Assembly: GCA_903912275.1 (NCBI GenBank)
Contig: CAIWGR010000320.1
Location: 1 to 7,541 of the forward strand
Origin: an uncultured delta proteobacterium
GTDB lineage: Bacteria > Myxococcota_A > Bradymonadia > REDH01
Reading direction: 5' to 3'
Length of the DNA: 7,541 bases
The translations under genes and the position numbers were made by a program. Positions within the stretch are counted from its first letter, which is position 1. The number at the start of each line of letters is the position of its first letter. Below the pieces are notes generated by a model. That model was not told the DNA's origin. It did no database searches and saw nothing but the letters and a program-made list of their open reading frames with translations. Shown here one piece after another: positions 1-5,680 of this stretch.

Positions 1-465
1 ACCACCGAGGATTTTCTCATCTTCGAGGTGGGGCTGCGGCGGCTCGACGCGCGGGCTGCGAAGTCCTCGGCGGAGACGGCGGTGCATGACCTGCTCTATG
101 GTCGATACGCGCCGGGTGCGATCCTGCACGGCCACCCGCTCTATGCGACGATGGTGGCGCAACGCTTCGTGGAGGCGGGGCAGGTGACGGTCACAGGCTG
201 GGAGCTCATCAAGGCAATGGGCTTCTGGGGTGAGGGCGATGTGCTGACGCTTCCGATCGTGCCCAACCATGGCGATATCCCGACGCTGGCGCAGGCGGTG
301 CTGGAGGCCTCACGCCCCGATGTGGGGGCAGTGTTGGTTGCAGGGCATGGCGTCTACGCGTGGGGCGCACGGGTAGCGGATGCGATGCGCCACCTGGAGG
401 CGGTGGAGTATCTGTCCCAGGTGATCTGGGAGCACCTACGGCTTGACGGTAACTGGCCGGGTTGA
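1..465 (+). CDS. Class II aldolase/adducin family protein, MtnB-like (5'-truncated)
   Basis: The reading frame is open from the first base and stops at TGA 463-465, so only the C-terminal 154 codons are present; the family is usually about 200-210 residues. The fold binds a divalent metal through histidines. Visible ligands are the HGH pair (codons 43 and 45, in AILHGHPLYA) and the later GHG histidine (codon 116). The stretch reading WELIKAMGFWGEGD, then PIVPNHGDIPTLA, then GHGVYAWG and HLEAVEYL, resembles methylthioribulose-1-phosphate dehydratase (methionine salvage) more than fuculose-phosphate aldolase. Family membership is secure. The MtnB assignment is by recalled motif only, and no methionine-salvage neighbour is visible to support it, so other sugar-phosphate aldolase or epimerase activities remain possible. 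The gene converges on the minus-strand lipoprotein gene. Confidence 0.85.
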   Translation, partial: TTEDFLIFEVGLRRLDARAAKSSAETAVHDLLYGRYAPGAILHGHPLYATMVAQRFVEAGQVTVTGWELIKAMGFWGEGDVLTLPIVPNHGDIPTLAQAVLEASRPDVGAVLVAGHGVYAWGARVADAMRHLEAVEYLSQVIWEHLRLDGNWPG

Positions 466-472
466 GGTTCGG

Positions 473-488
473 GGCTCAGGCGGGAGCC
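473..488 (+). terminator. Weak stem-loop after the aldolase gene
   Basis: Eight bases after the aldolase stop, GGCTC (473-477) and GAGCC (484-488) can pair around a 6-base loop. The downstream sequence AGCTTCATTTCG is only mildly T-rich, so this is a weak candidate terminator for the plus-strand gene. A second small hairpin follows (AACCTC 520-525, GAGGTT 531-536, loop GCAAA), also without a T tract. Confidence 0.25.
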
Positions 489-551
489 AGCTTCATTTCG
501 TAGGGGTTCCGGTCGGGTGAACCTCGCAAAGAGGTTGTCGAGACGGGGAGC

Positions 552-584
552 AAAAACGCAAACGGCGCGACCGAGGCCGCGCCG
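552..584 (-). terminator. Intrinsic terminator of the lipoprotein gene
   Basis: Read on the minus strand, a nine-pair G+C-rich stem (584-576 with 571-563, one G-U pair) closes a CTCG tetraloop. It is followed directly by TTTGCGTTTTTG (562-551). This is a textbook Rho-independent terminator, starting 35 bases after the TAA of the lipoprotein gene. On the plus strand there is no T tract after the stem, so it should act mainly on minus-strand transcripts. Confidence 0.85.
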
Positions 585-619
585 AGCGTTGTGCAGTGCC
601 TTGCGGCACCCGCGACTGC

Positions 620-895
620 TTACTTGGGGGCAGTCGTCGGGGCGGGGGCGGCAGCGGGGGCAGGAGCAGCAGCCGGAGCAGCAGCACCCGAGCCCGAGCC
701 CGAGCCAGCAGCAGCAGGAGCGGCCGGGGGGGCAACCGGGGGAGCCTCGACGACCGGCGCGGGAGCGGCGGGGGCGGCGGCAGCCGAACCCGAACCAGCA
801 GCCTCAGGAGCCGGCGCGGGAGCCGACGGGCAACCAGCAAGGAGGGCGGCAGAGGCGAGGACGGCGGCAGAGAGCGAGAGACGGAAGATCGACAT
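620..895 (-). CDS. Small Ala/Pro/Gly-Ser-rich lipoprotein
   Basis: This is a 91-residue product with an N-terminal signal peptide: a short start (MSIFR), a hydrophobic stretch, and the lipobox LLAGC with Cys22 as the lipidation site. The mature part is almost entirely Ala, Pro, Gly and Ser with a few Val and Glu, including runs such as GSGSGSG and repeated PAPAP, and no recognisable domain. It is probably an outer-membrane-anchored, disordered tether or spacer; the specific role is unknown. I chose ATG 895-893 because GAGGT lies 7 bases upstream and it places the signal peptide at the N terminus. An upstream in-frame ATG at 952 would add 19 residues and lacks this support. The gene lies downstream of rnd on the same strand after a 152-bp gap, and an intrinsic terminator follows it, so it may be monocistronic. 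Confidence 0.8.
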   Translation of the reverse strand: MSIFRLSLSAAVLASAALLAGCPSAPAPAPEAAGSGSAAAAPAAPAPVVEAPPVAPPAAPAAAGSGSGSGAAAPAAAPAPAAAPAPTTAPK

Positions 896-973
896 TTCGG
901 TTACCTCAAGAAGGAAAGTGCCGATCGCTCGGCGGGCTGAAAGAGACTTCAAAAGCAGTTGGTACGGCGGCGG

Positions 974-1002
974 CTATTAGGGGAATAAATCGGGCAGCGC
1001 AA
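974..1002 (-). promoter_or_regulatory. Possible promoter for the lipoprotein gene
   Basis: On the minus strand, TTGCGC (1002-997) and TAATAG (979-974) are separated by exactly 17 bases, within the only A+T-richer patch between rnd and the lipoprotein gene. The match to sigma-70 hexamers is partial, notably in the -10 box. It would give a leader of roughly 70 nt before ATG 895. It is tentative. Confidence 0.3.
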
Positions 1003-1030
1003 CAAAAACGGTTTGAGCAGATGCTGCGTA

Positions 1031-1046
1031 GGTCGATTTTTCGACC
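1031..1046 (-). repeat. Perfect inverted repeat just after the rnd stop codon
   Basis: GGTCGA (1031-1036) and TCGACC (1041-1046) pair perfectly around four bases, one base beyond the rnd TAA (1050-1048). In the rnd transcript it would form a 6-bp hairpin at the 3' end. No U tract follows, so it is not a standard intrinsic terminator; it may be a transcript-end stabiliser or a chance match. Confidence 0.35.
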
Positions 1047-1047
1047 A

Positions 1048-2196
1048 TTAGCCGCCGCGACGCATCAAATCGGACCAGATTTCGGCATATCTGTCGGCTC
1101 GCCACCTGCGAACATCGGCCACGGCCGCAATGTTTGCAGGGCTTGGATCGAGGAGGCGGGCCACATCGAGGAGCACGGTGCGCGAGGCGAGGAAGCCGGG
1201 CTCGAGGCCGGTGGCCTCCGCGGTCTCGTTTCGCCATTGCAGCAGAAGTTCGAGCCGGCGTTCGCTCTCGCTCCGGCCCTGACCTGCGCTGCGAGGCGCT
1301 GCCGGAGTCGGTGGCGGAAGTTCCGGCGGGTTGTCGAGCAGCAGGGCGAGCCCCTGATGCTCGGCGTCGAAGATGGCGGGGTCGAGGCCCGAGGAGCGCC
1401 GGCGGGTAAGGGCGCTGCTTCCCCGCTCGGCCAGCAAGATGAGGGCCCAGGGCGGGAGCACGCGGGTGACGTGGAGGTTGCGTTCGCGGCCTACCCGGTC
1501 GCGCCAGCCCCAGAGGGCGGCGAGCCGCTGCGCCGACGCCGTGTCAAGCTGGCCAAGCCCTTTGAGGTTACGCCAGCCCCAGGGATCGAGCCGTTGCGGC
1601 TCGGGCTGGTCGGCGTTGAGGGCCGCGCACTCGTCGTCGAAGTCGTCGAGCCAGCCACTCTCTTCGAGGTCGGCCTCGAGGTCATACCAGAGGTCGAGCA
1701 GGTTGGAGGTGTCTGCACGGGCGTAGATGAGCTGCTCCTCGCCGAGCGGGCGGGCGGTCCAGTCGGAGCGCCGCACGCTCTTGTCATGGACAATGTTCAA
1801 TCGCGACGCGAGCAGCGGCGCGAGCCCGAAGGCGCGCTCGCCGAGGAAGCGGGCGGCGACCTGCGTATCGATCAGCCGCTTGGGGCCCACGCCGAAGTCG
1901 CGCTTGAGGCCCGTGACATCATTGTGCGAGCCGTGGATCACGACGGCGTCGGGCAGCAGGCAGACCAGTTCGATGGCCTCGCAGAGCGCCGGCTTGCTGA
2001 GGCGCAGCGGGTCGAAGATGACGTCGTGCTCATCGATGGTCACCTGGATGAGTGCCACGAGCGGGGCGTAGCCGCGCTCGCGGTCCTCCTCGATGTCGAG
2101 CGCGATGACAGCGCCGTCGAGGCTATCGGCATGCTCGGCTACCCAGGCACGGAGGTCTTCGTCGCGTTCGAGAAAGCAAAAGGTGCGGTCGATCAC
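1048..2196 (-). CDS. rnd: Ribonuclease D (3'-5' exoribonuclease)
   Basis: This 382-residue protein is close to the usual length of RNase D (E. coli about 375). RNase D trims the 3' ends of tRNA precursors and other small RNAs in the cytoplasm. The DEDDy exonuclease core is complete: D34 and E36 in ALDIEED, D93 in GSHNDVTGL, and Y158 with D162 in YARAD, preceded by DWTARPL. An HRDC domain follows at about 206-280 (WGWRNLKGLGQL, then WRDRVGRERNLHV). After a Pro-rich linker (about 292-305), a second helical HRDC-like region spans about 310-380, matching the two-HRDC layout of bacterial RNase D. The start is GTG at 2196; no in-frame ATG/GTG/TTG was seen in the roughly 60 bases upstream that I checked, and the Shine-Dalgarno is weak. 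It is transcribed divergently from nadA. Confidence 0.92.
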   Translation of the reverse strand: MIDRTFCFLERDEDLRAWVAEHADSLDGAVIALDIEEDRERGYAPLVALIQVTIDEHDVIFDPLRLSKPALCEAIELVCLLPDAVVIHGSHNDVTGLKRDFGVGPKRLIDTQVAARFLGERAFGLAPLLASRLNIVHDKSVRRSDWTARPLGEEQLIYARADTSNLLDLWYDLEADLEESGWLDDFDDECAALNADQPEPQRLDPWGWRNLKGLGQLDTASAQRLAALWGWRDRVGRERNLHVTRVLPPWALILLAERGSSALTRRRSSGLDPAIFDAEHQGLALLLDNPPELPPPTPAAPRSAGQGRSESERRLELLLQWRNETAEATGLEPGFLASRTVLLDVARLLDPSPANIAAVADVRRWRADRYAEIWSDLMRRGG

Positions 2197-2348
2197 GGAA
2201 AGTTTCTCTTGTGCGGGGCAAGGGCGTTCTAGCGGTCGGCTGTTCGTGCGGCTAGTCTGAAACGCACCCGCCGGCGAAGGCTTCGCACGAGGCGTCCGGG
2301 TGGTCGGTTCGGGCTGGTGACAGGCTCAGGATGGAGGTGGTTCCCACC
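2197..2348. promoter_or_regulatory. Divergent intergenic region between rnd and nadA
   Basis: This stretch must hold the promoters of both the rnd transcript and the nadA operon. Two symmetric elements are visible: GCGAAG-G-CTTCGC (2274-2286), a 13-base near-perfect dyad, and CTAGC (2229-2233) mirrored by GCTAG (2251-2255) 17 bases away. Neither matches a regulator site I can name, and no convincing -35/-10 pair stands out. The 3' end contains the GGAGGT (2333-2338) that serves the nadA start. Confidence 0.4.
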
Positions 2349-3482
2349 ATGGAAGAGCTCGAAGAAGGTTCCATTTTTGCCCGTGCCGAGCGGGCCGTCC
2401 GGCCGACGCCGGGCAAAGCCTATGCCGAGCTTGCCGCTGACGAGGTGCTCGCGCGGATCGCGGAGCGCCGCCGAGCATTCGGCAGCCGGCTGATGATTCT
2501 CGGCCATCATTACCAGGTGGACGATGTCATCCGTTTCGCCGACCGGACGGGCGACTCCTACGCCCTCGCCAAGGCGGCGGCGGCAGAGCGGGATGCGGAG
2601 TTCGTTATCTTCGCGGGCGTTCATTTCATGGCAGAGTCGGCGGACATTCTGACGGGGCCTGGGCAGCAGGTGATTCTGCCCGACCTCCGCGCCGGCTGCA
2701 CGATGGCAGACATGGCGAACCTCGACGACGTGGAGCTGGCCTGGGACGAGATGGCCGCCTGCACGACCGACACCATCGTGCCGATCACCTACATCAATAG
2801 TGCTGCCAACCTGAAAGACTTCGTAGGTCGCCGCGGTGGTGCTGTCTGCACCTCCTCCAATGCTGCGAAGGTGGTGTCTTGGGCCTTTTCGCAGGGGCAG
2901 AAGCTGCTCTTCTTTCCCGACCAGCATCTGGGCCGGAACACCTGCTTCGCGCTCGGCGTGGCGCTCGATGAGATGATCGTGTGGGACCCGGCGCTGCCGA
3001 ATGGCGGTCACGAGCCGGAGACCGTCGCACGGGCGCGCGTGCTGCTCTGGAAGGGCCACTGCTCGGTCCACATGGGGTTTTCGGTGGGCCAGATTGAACA
3101 CTGGCGGGCGGAGCGGCCCGACATCCGCATCATCGTGCATCCCGAGTGCACCTTCGAGGTGGTGCAGGCTGCCGACGAGGCGGGCTCGACCAACTTCATC
3201 ATCGAGACGATTCAGCACAGCCCGCCGGGCACAGCCTGGGCTGTGGGGACCGAGATCAACCTGGTGCACCGACTTCGTGCGCTCATGCCGGACCGTTTCA
3301 TCGCCTCCCTGAGCCCGTTTCAGTGTCTGTGTGCGACGATGTATCGCATCCGTCCGAACTACCTTCTTTGGGTGCTGGACGAACTGGCCGCGGGTCGGGT
3401 CGTCAATGTGGTGAAGGTGCCGGAGCGGATCGCCGAGGGGGCAAGGCTCTCGCTCCAGCGCATGATTGAGATCACGGGGTAG
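2349..3482 (+). CDS. nadA: Quinolinate synthase NadA
   Basis: NadA condenses iminoaspartate with dihydroxyacetone phosphate to make quinolinate, the entry to de novo NAD synthesis, using a [4Fe-4S] cluster. Family motifs are present in order: LGHHYQ, CTSSNA, FFPDQHLGRN, VHPEC and VGTEINLVHRL. The three expected cluster cysteines lie in AGCTMADM, GHCSVHMGF and CATMYRI (residues 117, 238 and 328 from this start). I chose ATG 2349 because GGAGGT (2333-2338) sits 10 bases upstream. The upstream in-frame ATG at 2331 has only AGG abutting it and would add six residues (383 in total). It is the first gene of a tight operon, with the cysteine desulfurase starting 4 bases after its TAG. No nadB or nadC is seen in the window. 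Confidence 0.95.
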   Translation: MEELEEGSIFARAERAVRPTPGKAYAELAADEVLARIAERRRAFGSRLMILGHHYQVDDVIRFADRTGDSYALAKAAAAERDAEFVIFAGVHFMAESADILTGPGQQVILPDLRAGCTMADMANLDDVELAWDEMAACTTDTIVPITYINSAANLKDFVGRRGGAVCTSSNAAKVVSWAFSQGQKLLFFPDQHLGRNTCFALGVALDEMIVWDPALPNGGHEPETVARARVLLWKGHCSVHMGFSVGQIEHWRAERPDIRIIVHPECTFEVVQAADEAGSTNFIIETIQHSPPGTAWAVGTEINLVHRLRALMPDRFIASLSPFQCLCATMYRIRPNYLLWVLDELAAGRVVNVVKVPERIAEGARLSLQRMIEITG

Positions 3483-3486
3483 GGCG

Positions 3487-4647
3487 ATGATCTACTTGGA
3501 CAACAACGCCACGACCCGGCTGCTGCCGGAGGTGCTGGCTGCGATGATGCCCTACTTCGGCGAGCTCTATGGCAACCCGTCGAGCATCCACCTCTTTGCG
3601 GAACAGTCGCGCGAGGCGCTTCGGCAGTCGCGGGTCGCGGTCGGTCGGCTCATCGGCAGCCGGCCGGAAGAGATTGTCTTCACCTCCGGCGCAACCGAGG
3701 CCTGCAACCTGGCCATCTTCGGCGCAGCGGCAGGGCGTCCCGAGCGGCGCCACATTGTGGTCTCGGCGGTAGAGCACCATGCGGTGCTGCATCCGATCGA
3801 GCGGCTTAGGGCGCAGGGATATGAGGTGACGGTGCTTCCCGTCTCGTCGTCGGGCGGACTGACGGCCGGCGACGTTGCAGCAGCGCTCCGCGACGACACG
3901 CTGCTGGTTGCGACCATGCTGGCGAACAACGAGACGGGGGTCATCTTCCCCATCGCCGAGATCGCGGCGGCGGCGAAGGCGCGTGGCGCGCTGCTGCTCT
4001 GCGACGCGACGCAGGCTGTGGGCAAAATCCCGGTACACGCGCGGCGGCTCGGCGTGGACTACCTCGCGCTGAGCGCCCACAAGTTTCATGGACCCAAGGG
4101 CGTTGGTGCGCTGGCAGTGCGACGAGGCGCACCCATCGTTGCGCAGCTGGTGGGCGGCGGTCAGCAGTGGGACATCCGTTCGGGGACCGAGAATGTGCCG
4201 GGCATCGTCGGGCTGGGCATGGCGAGTTACCTGGCGCGGCGGCGGCTGGAAGAGGGAGCCTATGCGTCGGTGGCTGCGCTCCGTGACCGGCTCGAGCAGG
4301 CGATTCTCGTGGGCATCGACCGCGTTGTGGTGAACGGCGGCGGAGAGCCGAGGCTCCCGACCACGCTCAATGTCTCCTTCGAAGACAGCTCCGGTGAGGC
4401 CATGTTGCAGCTCTTGGACGAGGTGGAGATCGCAGCCTCGAGCAGCTCCGCCTGCCAGTCGAATGTAAAGGAGCCCAGCCATGTGCTGACGGCGCTCGGG
4501 CTGTCGGAGCGCTACCTCCACGGTTCGGTTCGGTTCGGGCTCAGCCTGCTGACGACCGAGGCAGAGGTGGACGAACTGCTGGCGCGGCTCCCGCGGATTG
4601 TGGCGCGCGGTCGTGCAGCGAGCACGGAGCGGAGTGCAGGCGCATGA
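3487..4647 (+). CDS. Cysteine desulfurase, NifS/IscS family
   Basis: This 386-residue PLP enzyme converts cysteine to alanine and donates sulfur as a persulfide for Fe-S cluster and other sulfur-dependent assembly. It starts with the typical MIYLDNNATT. Visible residues are the PLP-stacking histidine H97 (in VEHH), D173 (in CDATQAVGK), the Schiff-base lysine K199 (in SAHKFHGPKG), and catalytic C323 in SSSACQSN, followed by EPSHVL. The short SSxxACxS-type loop is of the NifS/IscS (group I) kind rather than SufS. ATG 3487 is chosen over an upstream in-frame start at 3466, because it begins at the conserved N terminus and does not overlap nadA. The context suggests that it supplies sulfur for the NadA cluster. 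The stop overlaps the next start (ATGA at 4644-4647), implying translational coupling. NifS versus IscS naming cannot be settled here. Confidence 0.93.
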   Translation: MIYLDNNATTRLLPEVLAAMMPYFGELYGNPSSIHLFAEQSREALRQSRVAVGRLIGSRPEEIVFTSGATEACNLAIFGAAAGRPERRHIVVSAVEHHAVLHPIERLRAQGYEVTVLPVSSSGGLTAGDVAAALRDDTLLVATMLANNETGVIFPIAEIAAAAKARGALLLCDATQAVGKIPVHARRLGVDYLALSAHKFHGPKGVGALAVRRGAPIVAQLVGGGQQWDIRSGTENVPGIVGLGMASYLARRRLEEGAYASVAALRDRLEQAILVGIDRVVVNGGGEPRLPTTLNVSFEDSSGEAMLQLLDEVEIAASSSSACQSNVKEPSHVLTALGLSERYLHGSVRFGLSLLTTEAEVDELLARLPRIVARGRAASTERSAGA

Positions 4648-5666
4648 GCAGCGCCGTCGAGCGGCTGGAGCCCGGCCTTGTGCGGTTTCGACTGACCTCG
4701 CCCACGCTGGCGCCGGTCAATGTCTATGCCATGGAGACGGCTGCGGGCTGGGTGCTCTTTGATAGCGGTTTCACCTATTCGACCGAGCAGCTCGGCGCCT
4801 GTCTTACAGAGCTTGGCATCGGGCCTGCCGAGGTTGCGGCGGTCTTCTACACCCACACCCACGAAGACCACATGGGCGGCGGGGTCTCGTTGGGCGATGT
4901 GTGGCGCTGCCCGCAGTATGTCTGGGAGGGGACGCGGCCGGCCTTCGAGAACTACTACGACTACTACGACGCCTGCGAGAGCTGGGCGGTCTGGTTGCGT
5001 CGCCGGATGGCCCCTTCGGAGTGGATGGAGCGGCTTCGGCAGCTGTCGAGCGGGCGATCCGGCAAGGCCTTCCGGCAAGGTGGCGACGGGCTGCTTCACG
5101 GGGCGGTAGGTGTGGCCTTCGGCGAGGCGGTTACCGTGGGCGGTCGCCGCTTCCGATGCGAGGATGCGCGCGGGCACGATCCCTTTCACTGTGTCTGGCA
5201 CGATGAGGCCTGCGATCGCCTCGTCACGGGCGACATTGTGCTCGGCCTGCCGACGCCGCTGCTGGAACGGATCGGCGACAACATCACGAACTATCGGGCG
5301 ACGTTGCAGCGCTGGCAGCAGGCGCCTGAACCTGCGCTCATTCTGCCTGGTCACGGGCGGCCGAGCGTCGGATTGGGGCGGTCACTGGAACGGTCGCTTG
5401 GTTACTTGGAGACGGGTTACGCGCTGACGGTTGGATTCCTGGAGGCCGCGGAGCCGCTCGAGCCGCTGGGTGCGGTGTTGGAGAGTTTTGAGACGCTCGG
5501 TGTGGCGCAGTTTCAGGTGGCCTTCATCCGGCTGGCCAACACGATGTCGCAGCTCGACGAGATGGCGATGGTGGGGCTGGTGGAGCAGCGCGAGGACCTC
5601 CGCTGGTACCGCAACGGCACGCTTCCGACCTATGCGGACTACCTGTGCATCCTGGAGCGGCGTTGA
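4644..5666 (+). CDS. Metallo-beta-lactamase-fold hydrolase
   Basis: This 340-residue protein has a complete MBL dinuclear metal site: H71, H73, D75 and H76 in the THTHEDHMGG motif, H178 in ARGHDPFH, D197 in LVTGDIVL, and H237 in LPGHGRPS. Residues 1-240 form the hydrolase domain. The C-terminal part, about 255-335, is predicted helical and resembles the small winged-helix tail seen in LACTB2-like and related hydrolases (LDEMAMVGLVEQ, then LRWYR). An aromatic-acidic segment (ENYYDYYDACESW, around residue 107) lies in the loop after the metal motif. There is no signal peptide, so it is cytoplasmic. GGAG lies 9 bases before ATG 4644, which overlaps the preceding stop. The substrate is unknown; thioesters, glutathione adducts and nucleotides are all possible in this superfamily. 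The fold is certain, the role not. Confidence 0.9.
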   Translation: MSSAVERLEPGLVRFRLTSPTLAPVNVYAMETAAGWVLFDSGFTYSTEQLGACLTELGIGPAEVAAVFYTHTHEDHMGGGVSLGDVWRCPQYVWEGTRPAFENYYDYYDACESWAVWLRRRMAPSEWMERLRQLSSGRSGKAFRQGGDGLLHGAVGVAFGEAVTVGGRRFRCEDARGHDPFHCVWHDEACDRLVTGDIVLGLPTPLLERIGDNITNYRATLQRWQQAPEPALILPGHGRPSVGLGRSLERSLGYLETGYALTVGFLEAAEPLEPLGAVLESFETLGVAQFQVAFIRLANTMSQLDEMAMVGLVEQREDLRWYRNGTLPTYADYLCILERR

Positions 5667-5680
5667 GGGGCGGAGGTCGC

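Noticed and set aside
503..536. Small hairpins considered as a tRNA or small RNA remnant
   Set aside because: There is no cloverleaf, anticodon arm or CCA end, only short inverted repeats in the convergent spacer.
493..840. A Leu/Arg/Pro-rich minus-strand frame overlapping the lipoprotein gene
   Set aside because: It is a different frame of the same repetitive DNA, it runs through the intrinsic terminator at 552-584, and it has no signal or domain.
640..840. Tandem-looking GCAGCAG and GAGCCC repeats considered as a CRISPR or regulatory repeat array
   Set aside because: There are no regular repeat-spacer units. The pattern is explained by Ala/Pro/Gly/Ser codons of the lipoprotein.
517..2232. 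A 571-codon plus-strand open frame covering the lipoprotein and rnd genes
   Set aside because: It lies antisense to two genes with clear motifs (lipobox; DEDDy exonuclease). Its translation is Arg/Gly/Gln-rich low complexity with no recognisable domain. Long antisense frames are expected at this G+C content.
2229..3269. A 346-codon minus-strand open frame opposite nadA
   Set aside because: It is His/Arg/Pro-rich with no family features and fully opposite a gene with all NadA motifs.
3472..4521. A 349-codon minus-strand open frame opposite the cysteine desulfurase
   Set aside because: Its composition is typical of an antisense shadow, and the sense strand has a complete PLP enzyme.
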